A stretch of DNA of 17,456 bases, from positions 1 through 17,456 of the forward strand of contig JAGWZD010000012.1 in assembly GCA_018968995.1 (NCBI GenBank), written 5' to 3'. Of this stretch, positions 8,127-16,168 are shown piece by piece. Position 1 is the stretch's first letter, and each line of letters opens with the position of its first letter. Origin of the DNA: Bdellovibrionales bacterium. Lineage in GTDB: Bacteria > Bdellovibrionota > UBA1018. The translations under genes and the position numbers were made by a program. The notes beneath the pieces were generated by a model. It searched no databases. It was not told the origin of the DNA and saw only the letters and a list, made by a program, of their open reading frames with translations.

Positions 8127-9118
8127 GCTTGAAATCCTCCAGTCACGTTCACTACTCCTGCTATCCCCAGACGATCCAGCGTTCGAGCTACCATTTCGCT
8201 TCGTCGCCCGGACTGGCAGGAAAGATAAATCTTCTTTGCGCCCCGCAAGCGATTCCACTGCAACGCAAGCTCAGAAATCGGAATGCTCTCAACACCTGGG
8301 ATGTGTCCGAGCATAAATTCGTCTGGTTCGCGAACATCGACGAAAAGCTCGCCTGCAGCCCTGGCGTCCAATTTCAGTGCATATTTCTGAACTGTGGTTG
8401 ATGGAACTCGTTGTACTTCCCTGCGCAAAGCCCCTCTCGATACGAGCGACTCCTCGCGCTTCTGATCGATAAACTTTTGCCGATCTTTTTCTAAAAGTTG
8501 CGGATTCAATTTCTGCTCCATTTGAAGCGACGAAAATAAAAGATCGCTTTTGTCATGAGACGGCAAAATCAATGTTTCTGGAGAAAGCATTGATTCAATC
8601 TTTCTTAAGCTATCAAATAAAAGACTGGAGTGAGCGGATGGCAAGTCGGTTCGCCCAGTGGAGCCCATCATCAGGGTCTCGCCAGTGAACGCGAGTCGTT
8701 CCTGGGTTTTGGGGTCCTGGAAGATTAAACAAATACTGTCGGGCGTATGACCGGGAGTTTCGAGAGCCTCAAGCTCTAACGATCCAAAACAGATCTTCTC
8801 CTGGTCCGACACTAACTGATCCGCATCACTGCTTAAAGTCGCTCGACCCCTGAGGATTTTAGATCCCGTCTCACGCTTTAAAGACTGGCTACAAAAAAGA
8901 AGATCGGGACGAGTGTGGGTTTCGATGATTACGGAAAGCCTGAGTCCACCGCTCTGGAGGAGTTCTCGAAACTCACCCTGAGCCTCAGCCGGAGGATCGA
9001 TGGCGAGCGCCTGAGAAGTCGCCTTGTCCCAAAGCAGGTACCCCAAACAGCTGGCAACACGGATCTGCTTGAGTCCAAGAACACCAGTAGTGCTATCGAG
9101 CGGGTTAGACATCGTCAC
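8084..9118 (-). CDS. Metallo-beta-lactamase-fold/rhodanese fusion with degenerate metal site
   Basis: A 344-residue two-domain protein. Residues ~15-200 resemble the ETHE1/persulfide dioxygenase branch of the metallo-beta-lactamase fold (ETPGHTPDSICL, FTGETLMMGSTGRTDLP, LPSHD). Residues ~245-344 are a rhodanese domain: DVREPDEFMLGHIPG, then YLSCQSGRRS with catalytic C301. Such fusions usually oxidise persulfides and move sulfane sulfur. Here the hallmark HxHxDH reads H68-T-R70-P-D72-L73, and the Asp of the FTGD motif is Glu (E147). The iron ligands matching human ETHE1 H79 and D154 are therefore altered, and dioxygenase activity is doubtful. The rhodanese part looks intact. GTG at 9118 has AGGG 8 bases upstream; ATG at 9112 is the alternative. 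The Nif3-family gene overlaps its end. Confidence 0.85.
   Translation of the reverse strand: MTMSNPLDSTTGVLGLKQIRVASCLGYLLWDKATSQALAIDPPAEAQGEFRELLQSGGLRLSVIIETHTRPDLLFCSQSLKRETGSKILRGRATLSSDADQLVSDQEKICFGSLELEALETPGHTPDSICLIFQDPKTQERLAFTGETLMMGSTGRTDLPSAHSSLLFDSLRKIESMLSPETLILPSHDKSDLLFSSLQMEQKLNPQLLEKDRQKFIDQKREESLVSRGALRREVQRVPSTTVQKYALKLDARAAGELFVDVREPDEFMLGHIPGVESIPISELALQWNRLRGAKKIYLSCQSGRRSEMVARTLDRLGIAGVVNVTGGFQAWSKAGLAVEKPRG
8136..8140 (-). promoter_or_regulatory. Shine-Dalgarno site of the Nif3-family gene inside the rhodanese gene
   Basis: GGAGG on the minus strand, 9 bases before the ATG at 8126 and within the last codons of the upstream gene. It decides the start and implies translational coupling. 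Confidence 0.7.
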
Positions 9119-9184
9119 AAAATAGACCCTAGTCGTGGGCTTGAGTCAATCTGCTGGGCACCCCATTTGCCTTGTTATACTTGC

Positions 9185-9856
9185 ATGTATCGACTCTTTC
9201 AGGATCGCTGGCAGGCAGGTGAAGCATTAGCAGAGCAGCTGATCACTTTCGGTTGGAATCGGCACCCACCCGAACGACTCTTTGGTCTGGCACGAGGCGG
9301 AGTGGTGGTTGCCGCTCCAGCCGCTCGCAGGCTCGCAGTTCCACTAGAGGTCTTAGTGGTTCGAAAGATCGGCGCTCCGGATCAAGAGGAGTTCGGAGTG
9401 GGCGCTATCTGTGAGGATTCCCCACCTCTGTTCTCACATGACACCCTCAAGGCGCTTCATCTTGAACCCGCTGATTTAATCCAAACTGTCCGAAGAAAAA
9501 GGATCGAAGCCGATGAAAAAATCAGAAAATATCGCGGATCAACTCTGGAGTGGAAGAAAGCCCCTCAGTCCGTTCTGATCATTGATGATGGACTCGCAAC
9601 AGGAATTTCTGCCGAAGCCGCTGCCAGATATATTCGAAAGCTCGGAGTAGGAAAACTTACTCTTGGGGTTCCAGTGGCTGCAGCCGACTCAGCAGAAGCC
9701 CTGAAAAGGCCAGGTCTACTCTACGATGAGGTTATCGCGTTAGAGAGATTACAAAACCTCGGATCCATTGGGAGTTGGTATGAGAGCTTTTCCTCAGTTT
9801 CCGACGATGAAGTGACCGCTTTGCTACAACCTGATCGCAGCAAAGCGGTCGCCTAA
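9185..9856 (+). CDS. Predicted phosphoribosyltransferase (COG1926 type)
   Basis: A 223-residue type I PRTase-fold protein. The PRPP-binding loop LIIDDGLATG (about residues 131-140) is intact. Other family features are the N-terminal FQDRWQAGEALAEQL, GLARGGVVVA, VVRKIGAPDQEEFGVGAI, GVPVAA and the end pattern SWYESFSSVSDDEV. Members are cytoplasmic and often stand alone or fused to hydrolases; the acceptor substrate is unknown. The start at 9185 is the best match to family N-termini. However, it lacks a ribosome-binding site, and a -10-like TATACT (9176-9181) lies only 3 bases upstream, so the start mechanism is unclear. The frame is open further upstream to 8915, but that stretch is antisense to the MBL-rhodanese gene and looks non-coding. 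The stop is 2 bp from the convergent chemoreceptor stop. Confidence 0.82.
   Translation: MYRLFQDRWQAGEALAEQLITFGWNRHPPERLFGLARGGVVVAAPAARRLAVPLEVLVVRKIGAPDQEEFGVGAICEDSPPLFSHDTLKALHLEPADLIQTVRRKRIEADEKIRKYRGSTLEWKKAPQSVLIIDDGLATGISAEAAARYIRKLGVGKLTLGVPVAAADSAEALKRPGLLYDEVIALERLQNLGSIGSWYESFSSVSDDEVTALLQPDRSKAVA
9814..9850. repeat. Perfect 12-bp inverted repeat at the 3' end of the phosphoribosyltransferase gene
   Basis: GACCGCTTTGCT (9814-9825) and AGCAAAGCGGTC (9839-9850) are exact reverse complements with a 13-base loop. They lie in the last codons of the phosphoribosyltransferase gene, 8 bp before the convergent chemoreceptor stop at 9859. The stem is strong in both transcripts, but no T-run follows on either strand. 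A bidirectional gene-end structure, either an RNA 3'-end stabiliser or a non-canonical terminator, is the most economical reading. Confidence 0.6.
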
Positions 9857-9858
9857 AG

Positions 9859-11610
9859 TTAGAATTCCTTACGGATCTCGCTTGAACTCGTTAACGATCC
9901 TGGACCGGGAGGGGGAACTGCCTCACCAGTCAGGGCCGACTCTGGAAAAGCCTCGCGCCGAGCCTTTTGCTGCTTTGGCGGCGGGGGCTTATGAGATGAC
10001 GAGCCCCCATGCTTTCGACGACCTGAAGATCCTGTCGGGCCAGAACCAGAGCCACTACTTAACTCCGCAAAGCTCGAATGACTGCCATCAATGACCTCCG
10101 AGAGGTCCTCGACCAATTTCAGGAGCGCTCGCGCTTGAGCAGCCATCTCTTCGGCAGAAGCTGCTGCTTCCTCGGAGGCGGCAGCGTTTTGCTGCGTTGT
10201 CTGGTCAAGCTGCAACATCGCCTTGCTGATCTGATTAATACCCACCGATTGCTCAGCACTTGCCGAGGCAATCTCAGCGTTAATGTCGGACACCTTTTTC
10301 ACCGAAGATACGATTTCATTCAAGGCAGTGCCGCTGCTTGCGGCAAGCGAGGATCCACGTTGAACCTTCTCAACGCTATCTTGAATGAGCGCAGTGATAT
10401 CCTTAGCAGCCGAAGCACTACGTTGTGCCAGATTTCGCACCGCCTCTGCCACAACCGCAAATCCACGCCCCTGCTCGCCCGCTCGCGCTGCTTCAACTGC
10501 CGCATTCAGAGCCAGCAAATTAGTTTGGAACGCGATATCGTCGATCACTTTGATGATCTCTTCAATTTTCTTAGAGCCTTTTGAGATCTCTGAGATTGCT
10601 TGAATCAGTTCGCGAATCTCAGCCTCTCCTCGCTCTGCAGAACTTCGGCAATCAACCGAAAGCGAAGAAGCCTCTTTCGCGTTATCAGCGTTTCTAGCCA
10701 CCATACTGCTCAGTTCCTCAATCGAGGCCACCGTCTCCTCAAGCGAGGCTGCAGACTCGGTAGAGCCAGACGAGAGCGATTGACTCACACTCGAAATCTG
10801 GCCGCTTGCTGCTCCGAGCTCAGATCCGGCACCGGCCAAGTTACGTGCAACATCGGCCAATTGACCAATGGGGCTTCGAACAATCAGGTAGCCAAGAAGC
10901 AATGCGAGGAAGGTGAAAACCAAGCCCCAAATGACGATATTATTGGTGGTGGCTCGAGTCACCTCATGCACTGGCGCTAGGCTCGAGATTACTGTGAAGG
11001 TTGCACGCAAGTCGCCATCCTTCATATCTTCCATCCTGTAGCCCAGAATATCTTTCCCATTTCCCCAGGGGCTTGTAGAGGGATGACCATGACACACTAA
11101 ACAGCCCTGCTTCTGGTTGATTCGAACTGGACGCGTCACCTTTAGCGCCAGTCCGTCGGTTGTCTTTTCAACAATTTCCGTGAGATTTGGATCCGATTTG
11201 AATCGCTCAATTTGAGCCAGTTCTTCAGGGGTCGCCCGATTTTCTTCCCTTCGAGGAGCATCTGAGGCCACTCGAAATTTGTAATTCTCTTTCTCAGCGT
11301 TAATCGCCCCAATTTTAAAGACTGCGAAAACAGGCACAGTCTTTAATATTCGCAAACGCTGCTCTTCAGGCAGCGTACCCGTTGGGAAACGCTTAACCGT
11401 TTCAGTAACGACTCCTTCGAGCATTCCCATGTCTGCAACATAGTCGCGCCCCACCTCAAGCCTAGAGAGAATCGCGCGAGACTTATCGACTAGAGAATCT
11501 GCGCCATTGCTTTCGATTCTTTTTCGAGAAACCATCACAGCAGCCACTGTGCAAATGAGGCATGACGCCGCGACGGTAAGTAAAATACGATTCTTAAAAG
11601 TAAGGTTCAT
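9859..11610 (-). CDS. Methyl-accepting chemotaxis protein with periplasmic haem-binding (DUF3365/Tll0287-like) sensor
   Basis: A 583-residue inner-membrane chemoreceptor. TM1 spans about residues 8-27 and TM2 about 224-244. The periplasmic domain between them carries C170-L-V-C173-H174, a CxxCH c-type haem attachment motif, in the context expected of DUF3365 (ALKVTRPV... CLVCHG). After TM2 there is only a short SPIGQL segment, not a full HAMP domain. The cytoplasmic part is a long coiled-coil MCP signalling domain whose hairpin tip is clear: [22 protein letters not shown], then [17 protein letters not shown]. The last ~80 residues are Ser/Gly/Pro-rich and probably disordered, without a CheR-docking pentapeptide. 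Likely a redox or gas sensor controlling CheA. The ATG at 11610 has GGAG 9 bases upstream; a longer reading to 11667 would put 19 residues before TM1. Confidence 0.93.
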   Translation of the reverse strand: MNLTFKNRILLTVAASCLICTVAAVMVSRKRIESNGADSLVDKSRAILSRLEVGRDYVADMGMLEGVVTETVKRFPTGTLPEEQRLRILKTVPVFAVFKIGAINAEKENYKFRVASDAPRREENRATPEELAQIERFKSDPNLTEIVEKTTDGLALKVTRPVRINQKQGCLVCHGHPSTSPWGNGKDILGYRMEDMKDGDLRATFTVISSLAPVHEVTRATTNNIVIWGLVFTFLALLLGYLIVRSPIGQLADVARNLAGAGSELGAASGQISSVSQSLSSGSTESAASLEETVASIEELSSMVARNADNAKEASSLSVDCRSSAERGEAEIRELIQAISEISKGSKKIEEIIKVIDDIAFQTNLLALNAAVEAARAGEQGRGFAVVAEAVRNLAQRSASAAKDITALIQDSVEKVQRGSSLAASSGTALNEIVSSVKKVSDINAEIASASAEQSVGINQISKAMLQLDQTTQQNAAASEEAAASAEEMAAQARALLKLVEDLSEVIDGSHSSFAELSSGSGSGPTGSSGRRKHGGSSSHKPPPPKQQKARREAFPESALTGEAVPPPGPGSLTSSSEIRKEF

Positions 11611-11705
11611 AAGGACAGGCTCCAGGAACTCGAAAGGTTGAGATAGCCTGAGTAGCGTAACACTCAAAAGTCAGGGTGCGGACGAAAAGAAATCGCAAAT
11701 ATTGA

Positions 11706-11773
11706 TGTCAAAATGTTGTGATTGACCCTGTGAGATGACATCGTTTTGACGAATCAACACTCAAACGTAGATT
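11706..11773. promoter_or_regulatory. Divergent promoter-like elements between chemoreceptor and lipoprotein genes
   Basis: The 236-base gap from 11611 to 11846 holds two outward-facing TTTTGAC elements, 11744-11750 on plus and 11707-11713 on minus. They form a 7-bp inverted repeat 30 bases apart. On the plus strand, TTGACG (11746-11751), a 16-base spacer and TAGATT (11768-11773) make a plausible sigma-70 promoter for the lipoprotein gene. On the minus strand, a perfect TTGACA (11711-11706) faces the chemoreceptor, but no good -10 lies at 16-18 bases. No transcription data support either. Confidence 0.35.
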
Positions 11774-11846
11774 CACTTCATTTACAAATAACTGCTCGGT
11801 AGGAGTAAAGTAGGAGAAGGAAAATTTTTCTCACAAGGAAAGACAA

Positions 11847-12194
11847 ATGACGCTGCACTTTAGCAATCACCGCTTCTTACTCTCCTCAGCAGCACTCTTG
11901 ACCCTCATCAGCGCATGCAATCCGATCGAGAACTCTGCGCTCCTATCGGGCTCTTGCATTGTGGGAGAGAGTTCCTGTTACAACTACTCTGGCCTGGCGA
12001 ACGCACAGGCTGAGTCCGAACTCTGCACAGGCGGACGAAAAGTAGCCTCCTGTGAAAGCAAAGGATGTTTGGGGTCTTGCACTGCCAAAAGCGCTGGCGG
12101 CACTGTTAAAGGATTTTTCTACACCGGCGACTCGCGAAGTATTGGCGTCACCTGCACCCAAGGGGGCGGGTCGTTCAAAGCCAGCTGCGACTAG
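11847..12194 (+). CDS. Small Cys-rich lipoprotein, function unknown
   Basis: A 115-residue protein with a signal peptide ending in the lipobox ISAC, so C24 would be lipidated. AAGGA lies 7 bases before the ATG. The residue after the lipid Cys is Asn (CNPIE), not Asp, so outer-membrane sorting is likely if Lol +2 rules apply. The mature part has eight further cysteines (37, 44, 60, 69, 74, 78, 103, 114), spaced as in short surface proteins with repeating GSCxxGxxSCYNYSG-type modules. I cannot name a function. Disulfide stabilisation is inferred from the even Cys count. Its stop lies 5 bp from the 3' end of the convergent tRNA, so there is no room for a terminator of its own between them. Confidence 0.8.
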   Translation: MTLHFSNHRFLLSSAALLTLISACNPIENSALLSGSCIVGESSCYNYSGLANAQAESELCTGGRKVASCESKGCLGSCTAKSAGGTVKGFFYTGDSRSIGVTCTQGGGSFKASCD

Positions 12195-12199
12195 AAAAT

Positions 12200-12276
12200 T
12201 GGTGGGCCCAGAGGGACTCGAACCCCCGACCGAGCGGTTATGAGCCGCCAGCTCTAACCAGCTGAGCTATGGGCCC
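12200..12276 (-). tRNA. tRNA with CAU anticodon, probably tRNA-Ile2
   Basis: A 77-nt cloverleaf with encoded CCA. The acceptor stem GGGCCCA pairs with TGGGCCC. The D-arm is GCTC/GAGC, the anticodon stem GGCGG/CCGCT with loop CTCATAA, the variable region CGGTC, and the T-arm GGGGG-TTCGAGT-CCCTC. The CAU anticodon is shared by elongator Met, initiator Met and Ile2 (lysidine-modified by TilS). A perfect 1-72 G-C pair argues against initiator. The GGCTCATAACC arm with a GGGCCC acceptor resembles Ile2 more than elongator Met. It lies 18 bp behind rpoD on the same strand and may be processed from the rpoD transcript. Confidence 0.93.
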
Positions 12277-12294
12277 CCGAATGTTCTGATCAAC

Positions 12295-14229
12295 TCAGTA
12301 CCCGTTACCAGAACCGGTATTGCCGCCATCAACGAAAGATTTCAGGAGCTTCGCGCGCGACGGATGACGAAGTTTGCGTAAAGCCTTGGCTTCGATCTGA
12401 CGAATACGTTCACGAGTCACGAAGAAATCCTGACCCACTTCTTCAAGGGTGTGATCCGATTTTTCACCAATTCCGAAACGCATCCGAAGAACCTTCTCTT
12501 CACGAGGAGTGAGCGTCGCCAGAACCTTACGAGTCTGTTCAGACAAGTTGATGTTAATCACTGCTTCAGCCGGATTGATGATCTTCTTGTCTTCGATGAA
12601 ATCGCCCAAGTAAGAATCTTCCTCTTCGCCGATTGGGGTCTCTAGCGAAATAGGCTCTTTCGCGATCTTAAGCACCTTACGAACTTTATCCACAGGAAGT
12701 TCCATCTTCACTGCGATTTCTTCAGGACTTGGCTCACGTCCCAGCTGCTGAATGAGCAAGCGAGAGGTGCGAATGAGCTTGTTGATCGTTTCGATCATGT
12801 GCACTGGAATACGAATGGTTCGAGCCTGGTCAGCAATCGCACGAGTAATCGCCTGACGAATCCACCAAGTCGCATAAGTCGAAAACTTATATCCGCGGCG
12901 ATATTCAAACTTATCCACTGCCTTCATGAGGCCAATGTTTCCTTCCTGGATTAGATCCAGGAACTGAAGTCCACGGTTGGTGTACTTCTTAGCAATCGAA
13001 ACCACGAGTCGAAGATTGGCTTCAACGAGTTCGCTTTTGGCCTGGTCAGCCTTGCGCTCACCGACGGTCAAGGTGTCGTGAATCCGGCGAAGCTCATTGA
13101 GCTCAATACCCGACTCTTCTTCTAGCTTCTCGATCTTGCGTGAAATATCTTCTTCGACTTGAACAATTTGGGCCAACTTTTGCTCGTTGGTGTCGTACTG
13201 GCGGCAAAGCGGTTTTAAGTCTCCGCCTTTCTTCACCTTCGAAATGACTTCTTCAAGCTCCTCAGTCTTTTTAATGACGAGGTAATCCATGCTCTTTCGA
13301 CGCTCGTCGAGCAATTCTTTTCCGCGTCCCCAGAAACCTTTAATCTTTGCCGAAAGCTGATTGATCGTCTTTCGGTTAAACATAATGTTCTCAAAGGCTG
13401 ACTCGACCTGACGCTCACGCCGTTTGATCTCGGTCTGAAGGCGCTCTTTCTCCTTCGCTGGAGTTTTGCGAGCTTCAGCACCCACGAGCTTGGGCTCAGC
13501 TTTTTCCTGATAACCTACCAGAGCCTTTACTTTAGAGATGGCTGCGAGAACACGGTCTAGGTAGACCTTCTCGTCGTCTGCGGAAATTTCTTCGTCCACG
13601 CCACGAATGACGTCTTTTACTTTGGTGCGGCCGCTTTCCATGCGCTCACCCAGCTCAACGATAGCCAAAGTTCCTAAGCGCGAAGCGAGAAGAGCTCGCA
13701 AAATTTCAATTTCACCTTCTTCGATTCGTTTGGCGATCTCTACTTCGCCCTCGCGAGTCAACAGGGAAACGCTTCCCATTTTCTTTAGATACAATTTTAC
13801 AGGGTCTGCACCACGTGCATAATCAGGCCCGGCAGCCTGCTCTTCTTTTTCTTCTTCGGAAGCAGGAGCTGCTCCTAGCCCCATCTCCTCACCTTCTTCA
13901 TCGTCCTCTACTTCCTTAGGACGCTTCGTGGTCTCAAGGACCTCAATCTCATTGTCACCAAGAAGGTGCATGACCTCGTCAATTTTCGAGGCCATCAAAA
14001 TATCGGGAGGCAGAAGTTCATTCACTTCTTCGTAAGTGAGGTAACCACGCTGAAGCCCGAACTCGAGCAGCTTCTTGATCTCTTTGTTTTTCAGCAGCGC
14101 CGCTTGAGCTTCGCTGCTCAGCAACGGCTCACTCGATGTGCGCGAGGAAAGATCAGTTTCAGATTCAGCTGAGGGCGAGATATCACCATCGGCACTGGCC
14201 GCAGAATGAGCGTTATTCGGCTTCGTCAT
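12295..14229 (-). CDS. rpoD: Primary RNA polymerase sigma factor (sigma-70)
   Basis: A 644-residue housekeeping sigma factor that directs RNA polymerase to -35/-10 promoters. Region 1.1 is at about 46-100 and is followed by an acidic linker (about 106-134, mostly Glu/Asp). Region 1.2 is at about 139-172 ([23 protein letters not shown]). A long non-conserved segment precedes region 2, where [33 protein letters not shown] and [19 protein letters not shown] are diagnostic. Region 3 contains [10 protein letters not shown]. Region 4 has the helix-turn-helix [20 protein letters not shown]. The ATG at 14229 lies 17 bp inside the end of dnaG with only a modest GAG upstream, so expression is probably coupled to dnaG. 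Last protein gene of the operon, followed by a tRNA. Confidence 0.97.
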   Translation of the reverse strand: MTKPNNAHSAASADGDISPSAESETDLSSRTSSEPLLSSEAQAALLKNKEIKKLLEFGLQRGYLTYEEVNELLPPDILMASKIDEVMHLLGDNEIEVLETTKRPKEVEDDEEGEEMGLGAAPASEEEKEEQAAGPDYARGADPVKLYLKKMGSVSLLTREGEVEIAKRIEEGEIEILRALLASRLGTLAIVELGERMESGRTKVKDVIRGVDEEISADDEKVYLDRVLAAISKVKALVGYQEKAEPKLVGAEARKTPAKEKERLQTEIKRRERQVESAFENIMFNRKTINQLSAKIKGFWGRGKELLDERRKSMDYLVIKKTEELEEVISKVKKGGDLKPLCRQYDTNEQKLAQIVQVEEDISRKIEKLEEESGIELNELRRIHDTLTVGERKADQAKSELVEANLRLVVSIAKKYTNRGLQFLDLIQEGNIGLMKAVDKFEYRRGYKFSTYATWWIRQAITRAIADQARTIRIPVHMIETINKLIRTSRLLIQQLGREPSPEEIAVKMELPVDKVRKVLKIAKEPISLETPIGEEEDSYLGDFIEDKKIINPAEAVININLSEQTRKVLATLTPREEKVLRMRFGIGEKSDHTLEEVGQDFFVTRERIRQIEAKALRKLRHPSRAKLLKSFVDGGNTGSGNGY

Positions 14230-16168
14230 AGAAGCTCGTAAACTCCTTTATTTTGCGCTGGACGTCAATATATTCCTGCATCAGTTTGGCTTGTAACTCC
14301 GCGTCTTGGTTAGCTTCTGCGGCAGCAAGCGACTTTTTCACGTGCTGCGAAAATCGTGCCCATGCGCGTCCAATTTGTCGCTTTACCGCCCTTTGGAAAT
14401 CCTCCAGGCGATGAGGAGCCTCCTGGCAAAATAGAGCTTCTGTAATCGTTGTCAGAACTTGGCGAGATCCCACCTCAGAAATCGATGTCTCTGGGGCAGA
14501 CCTAAAATTCTCCAAAACCTTTGGGTCGATACTCACTCGCTCGACCCACTGACGAGCCTCGGGATGCTCAAAAAGCTCCCAAATACCCATTCCTGGTGGC
14601 AATTGGGCCCTACCCTGAGCCAAAACTTCGGAAAATTCCTTACCCCAAACCAGACCCCGAAGAACGACTTGCTCCTGCTTCCCCCACACCAGAGACGAGC
14701 CTGCCTGAGGAGGCCCCACCATTGGCTTCGGCTGCGGGCGACCTCGAACACTCTCGGCTTGAAGGGTGATCCCAGCAGACGAGGCCAGAAGCCGGGGCTC
14801 AACTCCAAGTGCTTGGCTGGCTGAGCGAATTCGCACCTCACGACCGACGGGATCTGAGAACATCTTCAGCCATCCAGCAATCTTTTTGATGCTTAGACTT
14901 AACGCTTCAGGACCGCCAGAAGCCGCCTTCACGGCCTCACCCATTCGAACATCAATTAGGGGCTGCGACGCTTTCAAAATGTCTCTCATTCGATCGCGTC
15001 CATCCGAGAGTGGGGCTCCGGTATCGCGATCGAAAATCACTTCATCAGGGTCCACTCCTTTGGGAAGGGTCGCTCCATAAAGAACCCATCCGTGCTGAAG
15101 CCCCAATTCCATGGCGCGATCTGTGGCTTCCTCTCCCGCACGATCCGAGTCAAATAGGAGAACCACTCGACTGCCAAGCCTTTTAAAAACATGAAGATGA
15201 TCTGGAGTGAGAGCCGTCCCACATGTGGCTACCGCGTTCTCAAACCCGCCAGCATGTAAGCCCAAGACATCGAAGTAACCCTCCACCAAGATGATCTCAT
15301 CGCTCTCTCGGATATGCTTTTGGGCCTGAAAAAGGCCATAGGCCACCTTTCCTTTTCTGAAAACAAAGGATTCCGAAGAGTTTAAATACTTGGGTCCCGC
15401 TTCTTTTTCTTCTTTCCCATCCCCAGTGGATGTAGCGACGGAGAGCTCCGGAATAGTTCGCCCCCCGAACGCAACCACTTTTCCTCGCAGATCAAGAATC
15501 GGGAACATCGCTCGACTGCGAAACATGTCGAAATGGCCTTGCCCGCGCTGGGAGGAACGAATCAGCCCAAGCTCTTGAGCCAAGCCAAGCGGTGCCTTTG
15601 CCTGAGAAAGATGACGAGCAAGCCCATCCCATCCCCCAGGAGATGCTCCCAGATAAAAATTTCGGGCAATTCCCTGTGCTGCGAGTGGATCAATCCCACG
15701 CTTTCGAAAGTAAGCCTGAGCCTCAGGTATTTGCGAAAGCCTTTCTCGATAAAAAGCTGCAGCAAAACGGTTGAGCTTGAGAGCTGTTTGAACCTTCTCA
15801 CGCTCTTCTTCTCGCATTTTCGCTCGCTCGGGATCGTCTTTGGATCCCGCGCCCGCGAGTTCTCGAGGAAGCGCCATTTTAGCTCTCTCGGCGAGCTCTT
15901 CTAAGGCCTCCATGAACCCTAGACCATGGATTTCCATGACAAAGGTGATGAGGTCGCCTCCCTTTTTACAGCCAAAACAGTGGAACATCTGCTTGGACTC
16001 ATTCACAGTGAACGAAGGCGAGCGCTCGGAATGAAAAGGGCAAAGACCCATATGGTTTGCGCCTGACTTGCGCAAAACCACATGCTCCCCAACTACATCA
16101 AGAATGCTCAGGCGATTTCTCAGCTCCTGCTTAAAGGACTGAAGCCCTGAGTCCGATATCCTTGCCAC
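14213..16168 (-). CDS. dnaG: DNA primase
   Basis: A 651-residue enzyme that makes RNA primers at the replication fork. The N-terminal CHC2 zinc ribbon is C43-x2-H46-x17-C64-x2-C67. The RNA polymerase core includes the [17 protein letters not shown] motif (about 221-237). The TOPRIM metal-binding residues are E296 (LVEGYFD) and D340/D342 (LFDSDRAG). The C-terminal helical part after about residue 480, which in other bacteria binds DnaB helicase, is less conserved. A small charged insert (about 245-258) precedes GPKYLNS. The start is GTG, directly adjoining the mpg stop (TGA then GTG), with AGGG 8 bases upstream (complement of 16177-16180). No in-frame ATG gives a better N-terminus. Its end overlaps rpoD by 17 bp. 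Confidence 0.96.
   Translation of the reverse strand: MARISDSGLQSFKQELRNRLSILDVVGEHVVLRKSGANHMGLCPFHSERSPSFTVNESKQMFHCFGCKKGGDLITFVMEIHGLGFMEALEELAERAKMALPRELAGAGSKDDPERAKMREEEREKVQTALKLNRFAAAFYRERLSQIPEAQAYFRKRGIDPLAAQGIARNFYLGASPGGWDGLARHLSQAKAPLGLAQELGLIRSSQRGQGHFDMFRSRAMFPILDLRGKVVAFGGRTIPELSVATSTGDGKEEKEAGPKYLNSSESFVFRKGKVAYGLFQAQKHIRESDEIILVEGYFDVLGLHAGGFENAVATCGTALTPDHLHVFKRLGSRVVLLFDSDRAGEEATDRAMELGLQHGWVLYGATLPKGVDPDEVIFDRDTGAPLSDGRDRMRDILKASQPLIDVRMGEAVKAASGGPEALSLSIKKIAGWLKMFSDPVGREVRIRSASQALGVEPRLLASSAGITLQAESVRGRPQPKPMVGPPQAGSSLVWGKQEQVVLRGLVWGKEFSEVLAQGRAQLPPGMGIWELFEHPEARQWVERVSIDPKVLENFRSAPETSISEVGSRQVLTTITEALFCQEAPHRLEDFQRAVKRQIGRAWARFSQHVKKSLAAAEANQDAELQAKLMQEYIDVQRKIKEFTSFYDEAE

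Noticed and set aside
8915..9184. 90-residue N-terminal extension of the phosphoribosyltransferase
   Set aside because: It is antisense to the MBL-rhodanese coding region, shows no domain-like pattern, and family members begin near the ATG at 9185.
11611..11667. 19-residue N-terminal extension of the chemoreceptor
   Set aside because: The ATG at 11610 has a proper GGAG site and directly precedes TM1, as usual for chemoreceptors.
12200..12276. tRNA as an integration site for a mobile element
   Set aside because: No integrase, direct repeat of the tRNA 3' end or change in gene character is seen nearby.
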